From: Diplosphaera chodatii
Lineage: Eukaryota; Chlorophyta; Trebouxiophyceae; Prasiolales; Stichococcaceae
Length of the DNA stretch: 64,000 bases
NCBI GenBank assembly: GCA_032358165.1
Contig: JAALGY010000031.1
Span: 2,418,001 to 2,482,000 of the forward strand
Direction: 5' to 3'
How positions within the stretch are numbered: the stretch's first letter is position 1; each line of letters starts with the position of its first letter. Shown here in pieces: positions 12,985-24,235 of this stretch. The notes below the pieces were generated by a model that was not told where the DNA came from, made no database searches, and saw only the letters and a list, made by a program, of their open reading frames with translations. A program made the position numbers and the translations under genes.

Positions 12985-13071
12985 CGCCGGCCAGGAGGAA
13001 TCGAACCTCTGCCCATCTCTGGGCCACGGGATTTGAAGTCCCGTCACGCCACCAGGCGAGCTCAAGCCGGC
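12985..13071 (-). tRNA. tRNA-Sec (anticodon TCA)
   Basis: The minus strand folds as a eukaryotic selenocysteine tRNA of about 87 nt including a G discriminator. The 5' arm GCCGGCTTG pairs with 3' CTGGCCGGC over nine positions, with one G-U and one T-T. The anticodon stem-loop is CGGGA-CTTCAAA-TCCCG, placing anticodon TCA at 13036-13034. A long variable arm GCCCA-GAGA-TGGGC follows. The T arm is GAGG-TTCGATT-CCTC with only four pairs, so the molecule has the 9/4 acceptor/T layout that marks eukaryotic tRNA-Sec. No intron is seen and CCA is not encoded. TCA would also read UGA as a suppressor, but the 9/4 form and long variable arm argue for Sec. It would decode UGA in selenoprotein mRNAs with SECIS elements. 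A Pol III terminator was not obvious. Confidence 0.93.
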
Positions 13072-14019
13072 AGAAGCAGCATAAGCTGCTAGCGGTGTTT
13101 GCAGGTGTGACAGACCAAGACACTGATCTGCACCGCACACGGATGGCGCCAGGCCTAATGCCGTCCTAGGCAGCTCAGGAGGATTCAGCCACCCGGAAGG
13201 ATCAGGCCATAGATGATGTGAGCAGGACACCGCTGCAATGCAGGGCGCAGCAGCAGTGTCGCCTGTCTGTCTGCGATGCGGTGGTGCATGCGTGGCAGGA
13301 GCGCGACGGTCTCCGATCTGCAGCACAATGACACACAGACGTTCAGCATCGCATGACATCTGTCTGCAGCGGGTAGCGCAAGTCTGCACGGGCTATTACA
13401 GACCGCTGTTGCCTCCCGCTGCGGATGAAGGGTACGCCCATCAAATTACTATAGCACCAATACACCTTTCGCTTTATGCCTGCCGGCGACGGCTCCAGCC
13501 GGCAAGAGGCTACTGTGTGCGAGCATTGCATTTCGACCCAAGTCGGCAGAACTGGCCGCCCCAGCAGCGTGAGGCGGACAACTGACTGTGACAAGCACAA
13601 CAGACGCCACAGGCAACGCCGTGGTAATCGTCTCGGGAAGGGGAAGGTATGCTCACCATTGGTCTAAACCCGGGTTGGGGATGTCCAGAGGAACGCCGAT
13701 GTGCAGCAGGTGCCTGTTCGCGCCTGGAGCCATCGGCGACAGCACCTCCCTATCATGACATGGCGTGCGTGCGCACAAAGCAGGGTGTGACTGGGGAAGG
13801 TGGCAAGCGGCTGAACGATCTTTATCCTTGTCAGACCCAGGGCACTATGTATCGCGAGACAAGGGTAGGTTTCAATGAGCCACGTCGACGCGCAGCCAGC
13901 GCCATTTGTGAGATCAGCGCACCGCGGCGCTTGCTCAATCTGCTTCCAGACGTGCCATTGGGCTCACACATAGGCAGTGACCCTGTTGCACAGCAAAAGG
14001 CTGACACTTGGGTGCTCAA
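13072..14019. other. intergenic between tRNA-Sec and KH gene
   Basis: About 950 bases follow without a supportable gene. Open frames exist on both strands but none shows family motifs or a clean exon structure. The part nearest 13072 is the 5' flank of tRNA-Sec and may hold its upstream Pol III elements. The part nearest 14019 should hold the KH gene promoter. Confidence 0.45.
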
Positions 14020-15891
14020 ATGCCTCCTTTACCCGGAGGCATGAAGGCCACCTCCGCAGGCGCGGCGGGCCGCGGCGGCATGCGCTTGCACGCTGCAGCA
14101 ACGGCAACGGCATCAGCAGCAGCGGGGGCGCGCGGCCACCTGGTCCAGAAGTCCACAACGCATCCGTCGGCCACATCCAGGACGTCCCTGGGCAGCCGCC
14201 CGCTCACAGCCGGCACAGTGCGGCAGCAGGACCACTGGCTGGCGGACTTTTGGCCGCGGCACTCCTCCCTGCATGCGGTTGTGGCGGCACATGCCACAGC
14301 CGTCCGTGAGGTCCCATCAGCAGCAGAGCCGTCGGCGCCGAAGACGTCGCGCAGCCCGCGGCAGTCGTTTGATCGGCAGCGTGACCTGCCGCTGCCAGAC
14401 GAGCCTACCACACCAGCACAGCAGCGGGAGGGGCCCTTCCTTGACGCCGCCTCGAGCAGCATCGACTCAGCAGACAGTGATGCCACACATGCCGCTGAGC
14501 ACTCAGAGGCAGCGGCGGTGGCAGAGCCAGCTACACGGTCTACTGCATTGCAGGCCGTCCAGCCTGCAGCAGCCCCTGACTTGCAGCAGGAACAACAGCA
14601 GCAGCAGCAGCAGCAGCCAGGCAGCCCCGCCAGCGATGCTGTCAGCGCCGCCTCTGCCGGCAGCGCGGACAGCTTCAGCCGGCAGGCGCCCGGCAACGTG
14701 GTGGCCACCGTGCTGGTGCCGCGCGCCATGTCCGGCTGGCTGATCGGCCCCAACGGCGCCACCGCGCAGCAGCACCAGGTGCCGGGCGCCCACTGGTTCC
14801 TCGCAGACGCCAAGCTGGTGGTGGGCGGCCAGCAGGGCCTCAGGTGCGCGGGCGCCACCCTCACACTGGAACTGTTGCAGGCTATTGTGTCTGTGGATCG
14901 TTTTGTGCAAGTGTTTCATAGCGCCACACGGTTCACAGCGCCACACGGTTCGCGGCAGCGGCTGACGCTGGAGTGTGTGGCGCCGCAGGATGCTGCACAT
15001 CCAGGGGCCACCAGACAGGGCGGCAGCCGCTGTGCGGGCGCTGTATGGCCTGCTCATGGCAGAGGGTGCTCCGCCCAACGTGGCTTTCTTCAGGTGTGGC
15101 CATTGTGCAACACGGGTGCATACGATGTGATTGGCACCCTCAACCTGCTGCAACGGTTGCTGGCAGCAGTCTCTTGACGGTCTATACCTGCTGGTTACAG
15201 GACGAAGGCAGGCCAGTATAAGATGAAGGTGATGGTGCAGACGTGGCTGGTGGGCAGCATTGTTGGCAGGAACGGGCAGAGAATCAGGTAAGCTGCTGCT
15301 CAATATAGGGTGCCGCCATATCATACATTTGTTGCGCAGCAGCCTCAGCATCTGTTACTGATACGTCGTGGTGCTCGCAGTGGCATCATTCCAAGTTTTG
15401 ACAAGGTGTGATGGAGCCTGAACCGTTACATGGTTGCTCTGCCACTCCACAGGGACGCGCAGGAGCGCACGGGCTGTCGGATGCAGATCGTGCCGCTGGA
15501 GACAGCGCTGAAGCATGGCATCAAGGGGCAGACTGGCGAACGGGAGCCGGTGAGCCTGTTCACTATATATCAGCAGGACAGTGCCTGCACATGCTGGGCA
15601 TTAGCTTGACACGACCATGCTGCCCTTGATGGGTGCATTCTTAAGAGTTGCTCTGAGGGTACGCTCATCTTTCTGCAGTTGAGCGGGCCCGTGTCAGTGC
15701 TGGAGGCCGCAGCTCAGTCGGTGGACAGCCTGGTGGCTGGCCTGCAGACCGTGTTTGAGGCAGTTGCTGCCAACCCCAAGTACAAGCCCTTCGTCATGAA
15801 GGAGCAGCCGCTTGGCAGCCGCAGCCGCAGCGGCAGCGGCAGCAGTTCGGATGGCAGCAGCTCCCGGGGCACCGTGGCTCGTGCCGCATGA
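14020..15891 (+). CDS. KH-domain RNA-binding protein (two KH domains)
   Basis: Five exons join in phase: 14020-14843, 14989-15093, 15201-15287, 15453-15549 and 15679-15891, about 441 residues. The ATG at 14020 is the first in frame, and 14041 is an alternative. The first about 230 residues are low complexity, with a Gln run (QQEQQQQQQQQP, about 14587-14619) and Ser/Ala-rich stretches. KH1 begins VVATVLVPRAMSGWLIGPNG; the GPNG is the GXXG nucleic-acid loop. It ends MLHIQGPPDRAAAAVRALYG. KH2 reads MKVMVQTWLVGSIVGRNGQRI (about 15222-15284), with loop GRNG, then ERTGCRMQIVP, and ends with a helix VLEAAAQSVDSLVAGLQ. The tail is Ser/Arg/Gly-rich. KH pairs bind single-stranded RNA or DNA; the target cannot be told. 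The KH1 loop is followed by ATAQQ instead of the usual Ile-containing helix start, so KH1 may be diverged. Confidence 0.85.
14596..14616 (+). repeat. CAG run coding polyglutamine
   Basis: A short CAG trinucleotide run lies in the first exon of the KH gene and encodes seven consecutive glutamines. It follows a slightly interrupted Gln stretch. Confidence 0.8.
14920..14951 (+). repeat. short tandem duplication inside a KH-gene intron
   Basis: The 15-base unit AGCGCCACACGGTTC occurs at 14920-14934 and again at 14937-14951, two bases apart. Both copies lie in the first intron of the KH gene. It looks like a simple local duplication. Confidence 0.85.
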
Positions 15892-16206
15892 GGGCTGTCG
15901 GCCACCAATTCGGCATCCGGTGGCATGCTGAGGGGTTGTGCGGTATGCAAGGGACCACGTAGTGAAATCACGTTCGTTTGAGCATCTGAACTGCGGCATT
16001 GATTTGATACCTCCTGCGGATCCAACATGTTTCTGAGCTGTCTGCACGCTGGTTGAGAGATCTGCTGTGGCATTGCATTGCTTCGCAAGCCTTGCGTTGG
16101 GGATGGTTAGCTGGACATCACTTGCAACCAGGGCAAAATTAAAAGCATTGCAGGCGCTCTCATACATCCTACTGCTCCCTCTTCCACGGCCCACTGCATC
16201 CCGCCT
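15892..16206. other. convergent 3' intergenic region
   Basis: About 315 bases lie between the KH gene stop (+) and the stop of the small minus-strand gene. No coding signal is seen. Confidence 0.5.
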
Positions 16207-16535
16207 TCAGGACTTCTCCAATTTCTTTTCGGTACCATCGCTCTTCTCCTGCACCACCTGCTTCCAGGCGTCCGCGGTGTGAGGGCAGCTGCAAATCTGG
16301 CAGTGTCTCAGAGAAGGCTCTGCCCATTGTAGATACGCATGAGTGGCTTCGTGCGGCATGCAATGTCCGTGTTCAGAGCATAGCCAGCAAAGCCGCTCAC
16401 GTCTCCCACTTGTGAGCCGCCAGGCTGCAGCTGCGCTGCTTTCTCTTTGGCAGCCCTTGCAGCACTGGAGGCAACATCCTCCACCTTCTCGCTCGCCTTC
16501 GTCAGAGGGTCGGCATCCTTGCCGGTGTCACTCAT
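16207..16535 (-). CDS. small hydrophilic charged protein
   Basis: The minus-strand ATG at 16535 opens MSDTGKDADPLTKASEKVED, followed by an Ala/Lys-rich stretch (SAARAAKEKAAQLQ) that would form an amphipathic helix. The frame runs into a GTGAGC donor after QVGD. A second exon in phase gives TADAWKQVVQEK and ends TEKKLEKS with a TGA at 16207-16209. The acceptor is either of two nearby AGs, so one to four residues at the join are uncertain. The product is about 70-75 residues with no signal peptide or membrane segment. Its composition resembles small LEA-like or stress-type proteins, but no family is recognised. The divergent neighbour is the SLP phosphatase gene at 17202. Confidence 0.55.
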
Positions 16536-17201
16536 AGTGGTCTCTGGCACTGCACGGCAACCACGTGAATTGGTACAGTGCGCGTACATGCTGTTGGTGC
16601 GTCGGGGACCATCGAGTGCTTGCAAGACCCTAGCTGGCACAATCACCACCAGCGCCTGCCTTTCATTCATCAAGGATCTGTGTGCGCTTCATCCTCCTCT
16701 TGCTTGATGGCGACAGTTCACCTCTCAGCAGGTAAGGTGTCAAGTGCGTCGCGCCGCTGGGTTGCCACTGAAGCAGCGCACGCGTGAGCTCTTGCTCCGT
16801 GCGATGTAAAGCTGACAAATTTGAAGGCCACACTGGTGTGCTATTGTTGTGGGTCATGGGTGGGGTTAGAATCAGATTCATGCATGCGAACCAAGTTATG
16901 CTGACTCGGTATCGGGAATAAATTAACAGCTTAGGTACTGTGGCTCGCACATGCAGTGAAAAGATTGTGCACCGCTGAATCAGGCTTTGCCTCAGCTCGC
17001 CTGCTGCCACAGTCTGCCAGCATCAGCAGCCGCACGTATCAGTTTGCTGTGCCAGAGGCTGTTGGCGTGCAATTTCCGAGCAAGTCACACCTGAGATAGC
17101 CAAGATATCTTCTGTGCACTTTTCAGTTCAACTCTTCCTGCCTGATTGAGCGAACAGCTGCTGAGGCCCACGGTCCTTGCGCCCGCGAGCACATCCTGGG
17201 T
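16536..17201. promoter_or_regulatory. divergent intergenic region
   Basis: About 665 bases separate the start codons of the small charged protein (-) and the SLP phosphatase (+). I see no gene here. It presumably holds both promoters. Confidence 0.35.
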
Positions 17202-19990
17202 ATGAAGGCTCTGGGCCTGCGGCGCAGCGCCGGGAGCCCAAATGGCAATTCGCCCTCGAGCTTCCAGCCAGCAGCCTTGGGCAGCCAGGCGCCCACGCCG
17301 GTCTGGGGGCCGCGCCTGGTGCAGCCCCACCTGCGGCCGGGCACAGTGCTGCGTGCCGAAAGGCGGGCAAGCGGTGGTCCGCATCGCCGCACGCTGCTGG
17401 CAGGCACAGCGGCCCTGCTGACCGCTGTGCCCCACAGACCAGCGGCGCCCGCCGTCGCTGCGCCTCAGCAGCTGACAGTCTCGGAGCCTGTGCGGCTCAA
17501 TGGCAGCCAGAACGGCAGCGGCGACGACGGCGGTGAGCCGGAGGCGCCGGTTTGTGCGAAGGATTGCAGGCCAGCGAACCCTCCTCTCCGCATCACGGCT
17601 CCCGGACGCGTCGTGGCAGGTCAGCGCACTCCTGGTCCTTCCTTCATATATCACATGACGCCTGACGCGGCGTGTTTTCATCAGCTATGTCCGCGATGCT
17701 CAGTCGTTCGGCAGTGCACGAAAAGTCGCCCTTGGTTGCACCCTCCGCAGCACGTCGCTTGATCCGTAGTGGCGGGTTGTGCACGAGCAAACGATGTGTT
17801 ATCAGCGAATGCAATCGTTGTTCATGCCGGCGTTCTGCACACTTTGACTTTTGTGTGTGTCATGTGCGCCAAACGCTGCGCTCAGACTGGCCGTTTGCCG
17901 CTGCAGTGGGCGACATCCACGGGGACCTGCAGAAGGCCGTCACGCTGTTCAAGCTGGCGGGCTGCGTGGAGGAGGTGGACCGCCGGCTGGTGTGGACCGG
18001 CGGCAACACCACCGTGGTGCAGCTGGGCGATGTGCTCGACCGCGGCAGCCAGGAGATCGGTGCGTGGCTGGGCCGTAGTCGGCGGATCATCAGGTCGTCT
18101 GGCAGCCAGGGCATCGTCGCAAGTGCATTGTGCTTGCCAGATTTGCCAGGTGCCGCAATGCTGTAATATGTGCAGCAACGTGATCAGTTGGTCGTCAGGA
18201 CTCGGCCGCCTGTGTCGGATGCAAGTTACCCATGTGTGTGCCCATTCTGCCGTGCAGCGTCGCTGCAATTGCTCAGGAACCTGGACACCCAGGCCCGGGC
18301 GGAGGGCGGCGCCGTGTGGATGATCAACGGCAACCACGAGTCGTTGAATGTCGCCGGCGACTTCAGGTTTGTGCAGGCAACAGCATCGCTGCGCACGCCG
18401 CACTGCCTCGTGCCTGCCAGGGTCTGTTCCCTCTGTCTGCCTTGAGGACAAGAGTCACATTCACAAGCCCGTGTCAGCACGACCCCAGCACCTGGTCTTG
18501 CAGACTCTTGCGTTGCCCAGTGGCCAGTCAGCAGCCATCCTCAGTGCCAGCTTCTGCCTGCAGGTATGCGACGGAGGGCGGCCTGCTGGAGTCCGCCATC
18601 ATGGGCGGCCTGCGCGGCGTGGAGGCGCACCTGCTGCCCAACCAGCGCGCCGCGCGCATGCGGCTGTTCGCCCCCGGCGGCCACCTGGCCAAGGTGCGAG
18701 GCTGTGACGTCGGTCACTCACACCAGTGTGATTGACTGTCCTGCTAACCAGTTTTGGTACCCGTACACTTTGTGCTTGTTTCCCCTGCTGCATACCCATC
18801 ACATGGTCCTCGGCCGTCAGGCCCACACCAGGTGCCCAGGTGTGCTCCATGGCAACCGTGCACCAGAGCTTCTGACACGCGCTCCTCAACTGCACAGGAG
18901 CTGGCGCACAACCCCACGGTGCTGATCGTGAACGACACCATGTTCGCGCACGGCGGGGTGTTGACGGGGCACGTGCAGTATGGCCTGGAGCGCATCAACG
19001 CTGAGGTGGCGGCCTGGATGCGCGGCGACCGCCTCATCGACGGCTCCCGCGCCCCGCCGCCCTTCCTTGCCATGGGGTGCGCCCCCTGCGTCAACTTCCT
19101 CAGATTTACAAGCAAAAAGCCTTGTCGCTGTGAACCTGGCCCCCTCGACTCGTTTACGAGGTGTTGGTGGCAGCCTCCGCATTCAGAGTAGAGCCGGTGC
19201 TGGGCGCGTTTGTGCCATAGAGCGGAACTGTCCTCCCTGTGACGACTTGCACATAGGGGCCATGGCTGACGCTGCACTTTATGTTCATCTGCAGGGACAG
19301 GCGCAGCGTGATGTGGAACCGCACCTTCAGCCAGGAGTGCTTCGGCACCCTGTACGACAAGTACCACGCCTCCAACCAGCTGCGGCAGGTGCTCGAGCGC
19401 ACCGGCTGCAAGCGCCTCGTCATCGGCCACACGCCCCAGGTGCTCAGCTGGTGCTGTGTCGGCTTGGCCTTCTTGTCAACCTGCCGTCTGGTGCTCAAAG
19501 TACGGGCAGGTGAAGCTCGGACGATGCGCAAGTCTGTACCATCTCACGCTGGCAAGACGTCCTGTCAGATGCACTATGGGTCTTATGTAGCTTTTGGGCT
19601 AATGATGCAGCAACAAGGGCTGAACTCCGAGTGCGACGGCATGGTGTGGCGTGTGGACGTTGGCATGTCGTCTGGCGTGCTCAATGCCATGCCCCAGGTA
19701 TGTAGCCCTGCATCATGCACACCCTACAGCACGGGCTGTGTTGCATGTACGGATGCCTTCACAAGTCGTTCTCCACCTCGGGTACACATCGCAAGCCTCT
19801 GCTTTTTGCTGCTTTAATTGTTCATGCGCAATGTCTTCAGGCACTGGAGATTGGCGCCAAGGAGGGGTCCAGGGAGCCCGACATCAGGGTGCTGGGCGAG
19901 TCCACGGGGCCGCAGCTGCCGCAGATGGCGCGCGGCAGCGCCTTCCTCGCCCGCAGCTTCGGCAGCATCGGCGCCGTCAGCCGCTTGTAG
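17202..19990 (+). CDS. Shewanella-like protein phosphatase (SLP), chloroplast type
   Basis: This is a PPP-family metallophosphatase of the bacterial-like SLP class known from plants and algae. Eight exons join in phase: 17202-17619, 17907-18059, 18258-18366, 18564-18693, 18898-19076, 19295-19439, 19611-19697 and 19841-19990, about 456 residues. The first about 140 residues are Ala/Arg/Pro-rich with a hydrophobic LLAGTAALLTAV, consistent with a plastid (possibly lumen) targeting peptide. Metal-binding motifs follow in order: VGDIHGD, LGDVLDRG, INGNHE, then FAHGGVL and VIGHTPQ. The C-terminal part has CDGMVWRVDVGMSSG, a typical SLP block. SLP enzymes dephosphorylate Ser, Thr or Tyr; the substrate here is unknown. 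The acceptor of exon 7 has an alternative AG within 15 bases. Confidence 0.9.
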
Positions 19991-20949
19991 CTACCACAGC
20001 GCCCCAGCGGCAGCAACAGCAGCGGCGCTGCTGCTCTTGAAAGATGGAGTGGCGCGTCAGCTGCACGGGCATACAGAACCAATGGCCCAGTTGCGGGCTG
20101 AGCTTGATGAGTATCGTGGCGGGCAGTTCGGCGGTCGGCGGTCGGCGGTCGGCGGCCCGGGCCCCACATCAGCTCTGGTAGCGGCATCATAGCACATGGG
20201 CCAGCAGCCCTGAAGATGCAACTGTGGGACTCTTCAGGGCCGCTGTGTACAGCAGCGCACCGTGTACAGCAGCGGTGCTTCACGGCAGGCACCTGCGCGG
20301 AGGGCCATCTGGCCGTGCAGGTTTTATATACACGGGGGAGGGGCCCCGCACGCATGATGGGGCTTGTTTCAACGGTTTCGATGGGATGTATTCTTGGCCC
20401 GCAGCGGACGCCTGCCTGCCCACCCTCCAGCGCCGGCTGCGGGTGAGTGCGGGCAGCGTGTGGGCTGCGGGCGCTGCCGCGTCTGGGTGTGCTGTGCAGA
20501 CTGTGCGCCATGGCTTGCCGGCCAGCTGCTGAGTCTTGGCATCGCCACATGGCTAGCGCAGCATGCGAGCGCACACCGATGCGCAGCAACGAGTTTGTCA
20601 CGGCCCAATCAGTCTCCTTGTCTTGCGGCGTCCCGTGGACCAACTGCGGCATTGGCGACCTGTCTTGGGGGTTCACCGCACGACGTATTGTCTGTCCTGA
20701 GCGTTCGGCACAGAGCGAGCGATTGCGAGCAAGTGAGCGACACTCAGACCGGGGATTGTCAACAGTGTACAGTAGGTAAATGAATCGTTGTTGCGCATTT
20801 GGTCTGTAAGCACGAGGCAGTTGGTCTGCGCTGAAGCAAGCCCAGGTGACAACCCCATATGCTGCAGCACGTGCCAAAGCTGATTAGACGCAAGAGTCAG
20901 AAAGTGGAAAGCTGCATGACTGAACAGTAGCCTCCGTAAGGAGCTGCAT
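19991..20949. other. convergent 3' intergenic region
   Basis: About 960 bases lie between the SLP stop (+) and the BRO1 gene stop (-). Open frames are present on both strands but none carries a recognisable motif. A short GC-rich tandem repeat is annotated separately. Confidence 0.45.
20129..20156 (+). repeat. 7-bp GC-rich tandem repeat
   Basis: The unit CGGCGGT is repeated about four times head to tail downstream of the SLP phosphatase gene. It is a simple microsatellite with no coding role seen. Confidence 0.8.
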
Positions 20950-23086
20950 CTAGGCGTCGAACAATGACAGGTCAACTGCTGGTGGCTGATAGTCTATTGC
21001 TGCAACCAAGCACTTGCCGTCTGGCAGCGCGCTCGCCGCCTTTGCAACTGCCTGCACGTGCACCACAAATGTTCACACTAACAGGCTGCTTCCCAAGCTG
21101 ATCTGTGCAGGTTCAGCCACAGCTGCACATACCATGACGTGCGCACTGCATCAGACAGGCCTACAGGCTCGCGCATCAAACGGCTCACCTGGAAGTGGAC
21201 GCTTTCGCGCAGCTGATCAGCCGCGCCACGGGCCGCCTGGAGCGCCGCGAGCTCGGCGGACCAGGTGTCGCGCCACGCGTTGGCCTCGTTTGCGATGGCC
21301 GCGCAGTCCTGCAGCACCGCGGCGCCCTCCTGCGCGGCGGAAAGCACACAGGACGTGCTCTGATGTCCATGACAGCGTGATTGCAGTCTCGCGCACCAAC
21401 CACGAGGCTGACGGGCAACGGCGCCACACAGCTGCAATTCCAGCAACGGCCTGCGACGCCCGGCTGTGCATCAACACACTGCGCAGGTTGAGCAGGAACG
21501 CGCACGTCGATGCCGGCGACGGCCGAGCCGGCGGCGCCATCCGCCAGCTCGGCGCCGGCCCAGGCCCGGCGGGCGCGCGCGGTGGCTATCGACCAGCCGA
21601 GCGCGAGCGCCTTTTTGAGGCGCTCCGGCGCCAGGCTGCACTGCTCCAGGGCATCCCGCAGCGACTGCGCCGCCGCCTCCAGCAGGTCTGCAGCAGGCGT
21701 CTGGCAAACCTGGCACCTCGCCGGCACATGGTTGTGGTATACGGGTAGGTGGTAGTTGACTTTCATGGGGTCCAGCAATACAGACGGTTCAGCTGCGGAT
21801 CTTTGCACTGGGTCCAAGCCCACGCCCAGGAGCACGAAAGCCGTCAAGCGTGCTGCCCTGCACCTGCTGTGGCGACGTGCAGTGCTGTCACCAGCGCCGG
21901 GCTGCTGCCGCGCAGCTCCGCCCGGTGCGCCGTCACCGCCTGTGCGTCTGCCAGGCACAGCTGCCGCAGCGCAGCCGCCACGCCCGGCACCAGCTCCGGT
22001 ATCCTGCGGCAGCCACGAACGCGCACACGTGCTCAGGGACTCATCGCTGTGGGTGCGTTCGTGCACTTTCAGCAGCACTGCCATGGCGCGAGCATTGGCA
22101 GTCACGTCAGGACCCCAGCCTGTGACACCGATGCGCTGCCATGATGGTGTCGCTACCCTTGTGTGGGGTGAGTGCACAGTGAAGGGGGACTGAGGTCCGT
22201 CACCGCTTGGCAGGGGCGGCGTCCAGGCTGGCCAGGTGGGTTTCCAGGAAAGCGTAGATTCCCGCTGCACAGCGCAGCGCCTTGGCTGCCTGCGGGTGGC
22301 CCGCCGCCGCTGCCGCCGCCGCCGCCTCCCGCTCAGCCGCATCATCCGCCTCCTCGCCGTCAGCGTCGCGGCGGTGCTGCTGCTGCGGCGGCGGCGGCGG
22401 CAGGGCCGCCATGGTCTCGTGCCCCAGCTGCCGCAGCCCAGCCGCCAGAACATGCAGCGTCTGCAGTGCGCAGGGCGCGCAGGTGATTTGCTGCACTCAT
22501 GCCTTTCCCCGAGCCTGCTGTGCTGCATCAACATCAACACCATATATGATGCTGGAACCTCAATTGTTTTTGAGGATGCTGCGTGGGAATTTGCAGCTGC
22601 ATCTCACCATCGCATGCTCGTAAGGTAGCCCCTGCAGCCGCTGGAAGCGGTCGGGCTGGCGCCCCAGGGGCGACGTCCAGTCGAAGGCCAGCTTCTCCGG
22701 CTGGCTGTGCGCCGCGGCGAAGGCCGCCAGATACTCCAGGTACCTCTCAGTCCTGCGCCATGGGACCCAGGCATGCTGCAGAGCGCCGCCCTTGGACTCA
22801 ACCCATCGAACCGTATACGCTTGACCGTCTGGATCAGCTCGGTGGATCGCTACGCCACCATCAAGCATAGCCTGCCTGTCGATCCTGTCGAGCGCGGCGG
22901 TGGACGCGGCGGCGCCCTTGCTGATGGCGGCGCGCAGCGCGGTGGCGTGGCGCAGATTCTCCAGCACCGCCGGCTGCCCGCTGGCCAGCTGGCCCACGAA
23001 GCTGAAGGGCCGGGTGTTCAGGTCCCTGTACACGTCCGCCAGCTCCAGCAGCGCGTCGGCGGGATGCGTTGGCATGGGGTGCGCAG
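20950..23086 (-). CDS. BRO1-domain protein, BROX-like
   Basis: The gene encodes an endosome-associated BRO1-like domain protein. Exons on the minus strand, 5' to 3': about 23086-22890 (DALLELADVYRDLNTRPF, VLENLRHATALRAAI), about 22743-22605 (YLEYLAAFAAAHSQPEKLAFDW, LPYEHAM), about 22466-22203 (TLHVLAAGLRQLGHE, a Pro/Gln/Ala insert, KALRCAAGIYAFLETHL), about 22005-21857 (CLADAQAVTAHRAEL), about 21687-21512 (LLEAAAQSLRDALEQC), 21329-21189 (ending ESVHFQ) and 21051-20950 (ALPDGKCLVAAIDYQPP, TAG stop). The KALRCAAGIYAFL and LADAQAVTAHRAEL blocks and the final LVAAIDYQPP match BROX-type ends. The real start is not settled: ATG at 23071 is possible, but the usual N-terminal 20-40 residues may lie in an upstream exon within 23090-23600. 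BRO1 domains bind ESCRT-III; that role is inferred. Confidence 0.75.
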
Positions 23087-24235
23087 CTGCAACGAGACCG
23101 ACACCAACAGAGACAAGTTTACAACACCAATGCACCGTGCACTGCACGACCAGCCATGCACAAAACGTCCTATTCTGGCATGTTTGCGACAAGAGTTGGA
23201 GCCTGCACGATGGCAGGCTCGTACCTGCAACACCTGCGACATCCCATCCAAATGCAGGCACGTGGACAGCACCACGTGCGCAGATCAAGGGCGAAATCGA
23301 AATCTAATCACGGTGGCTCTGCTCGCACGAGTCAGACCCGGCTTGCACCGCAACCCACAGCTCATACACACGACCATACCGTGTCATGGCTAAGCATCAC
23401 TGACGCACGGCGGCATTTCGGTGGCCGCCGGAAAGGGCGCGGCTATTGTGGGAGGTTTGCCGTCGCCAGAAGGGTGAGCAGAGCATTGCCAGCTGCCTCG
23501 GCAGGGCTAGCCCGCCCCGTGCGACGTGCTCGCCGTGAAAAGCCGCAGCCTGTGAGCTTGCACAGCCCTGTGCACGTCCATATAGGCGGTGCGGCTCCCG
23601 GCTTCTTAGCAGCGCCTGCTCGGCTACTGGCTGCGTTCTGAGGCCGTGTCAGCGGGTGGGACTTGAGCTCACAGCGAAGCCACAGCAACTCTGATCCTGC
23701 AGCAGATCAGACGAGCGCCAGCGTGCCGCGGCTGCTGGGCTGCCTGCAAGATCCTGCACACCTGTTCAGCACGTGTCAAGGCGCCCTGTCTGCCATGGCC
23801 CCTGCGGCGGCGCAGCCCCCCTGTGCTCACTAGCAGGACTTGCAAACGATGCCGCTCCAGGGCCCTGGTCTCGTGCCAGCCTCGCCGCCGCCGGTGTTTC
23901 AAACCTTTCGCGAATTTCCGAGTCAGCAGTTGTCGGTCCGGTCCCTCAGCAGCAGCTGTCGAATACAAGCGCCACGATCGGCGGCCTGCAGCCGTGTGCT
24001 TGACGCTCTGCGCTCGCTGTCCTGCGGGCCGAGCACTGCCGAACGGCTGCTGTACGCAGTGCTTGCAGCTGGATGGAACGCGAGTGACGTGCCTGCACAC
24101 AACGCCTGCTTCAAGCCAGCAGATGTTTTTCTGCCTCAATGATACATGCTATTTGACACCAGCACCTGACGGTGTGCCTGTCCGTGTGCGCTGCAGGCAG
24201 CCCTTTTGGCAGGAGGCGCGAGTGGTGGCGGCGCG
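23087..24235. promoter_or_regulatory. divergent intergenic region, may hold 5' exons
   Basis: About 1.15 kb lies between the BRO1 gene (-) and the DUF506 gene (+). It should contain both promoters and possibly a first exon of either gene. One minus-strand frame near 23490-23415 starts MLCSPFWRRQ and runs into a GTGCGT donor; it could be a BRO1 first exon, but I cannot show this. Confidence 0.35.

Noticed and set aside
12985..13071. Suppressor tRNA reading UGA instead of tRNA-Sec
   Set aside because: An ordinary suppressor would have a 7-bp acceptor and 5-bp T stem. Here the layout is nine and four with a long variable arm, as in tRNA-Sec.
14503..15351. Long minus-strand frame opposite the KH gene
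   Set aside because: It is rich in Leu and Cys runs mirrored from the CAG tract and is explained as the antisense shadow of a high-GC coding exon.
21185..22543. A 452-codon minus-strand open frame over the BRO1 gene
   Set aside because: It runs through introns in a different frame from the BROX-like segments and has no motif of its own.
23840..24142. Plus-strand frame of about 100 codons upstream of the DUF506 gene
   Set aside because: It has no recognisable motif, no good splice link to the next exon, and lies in the likely divergent promoter region.
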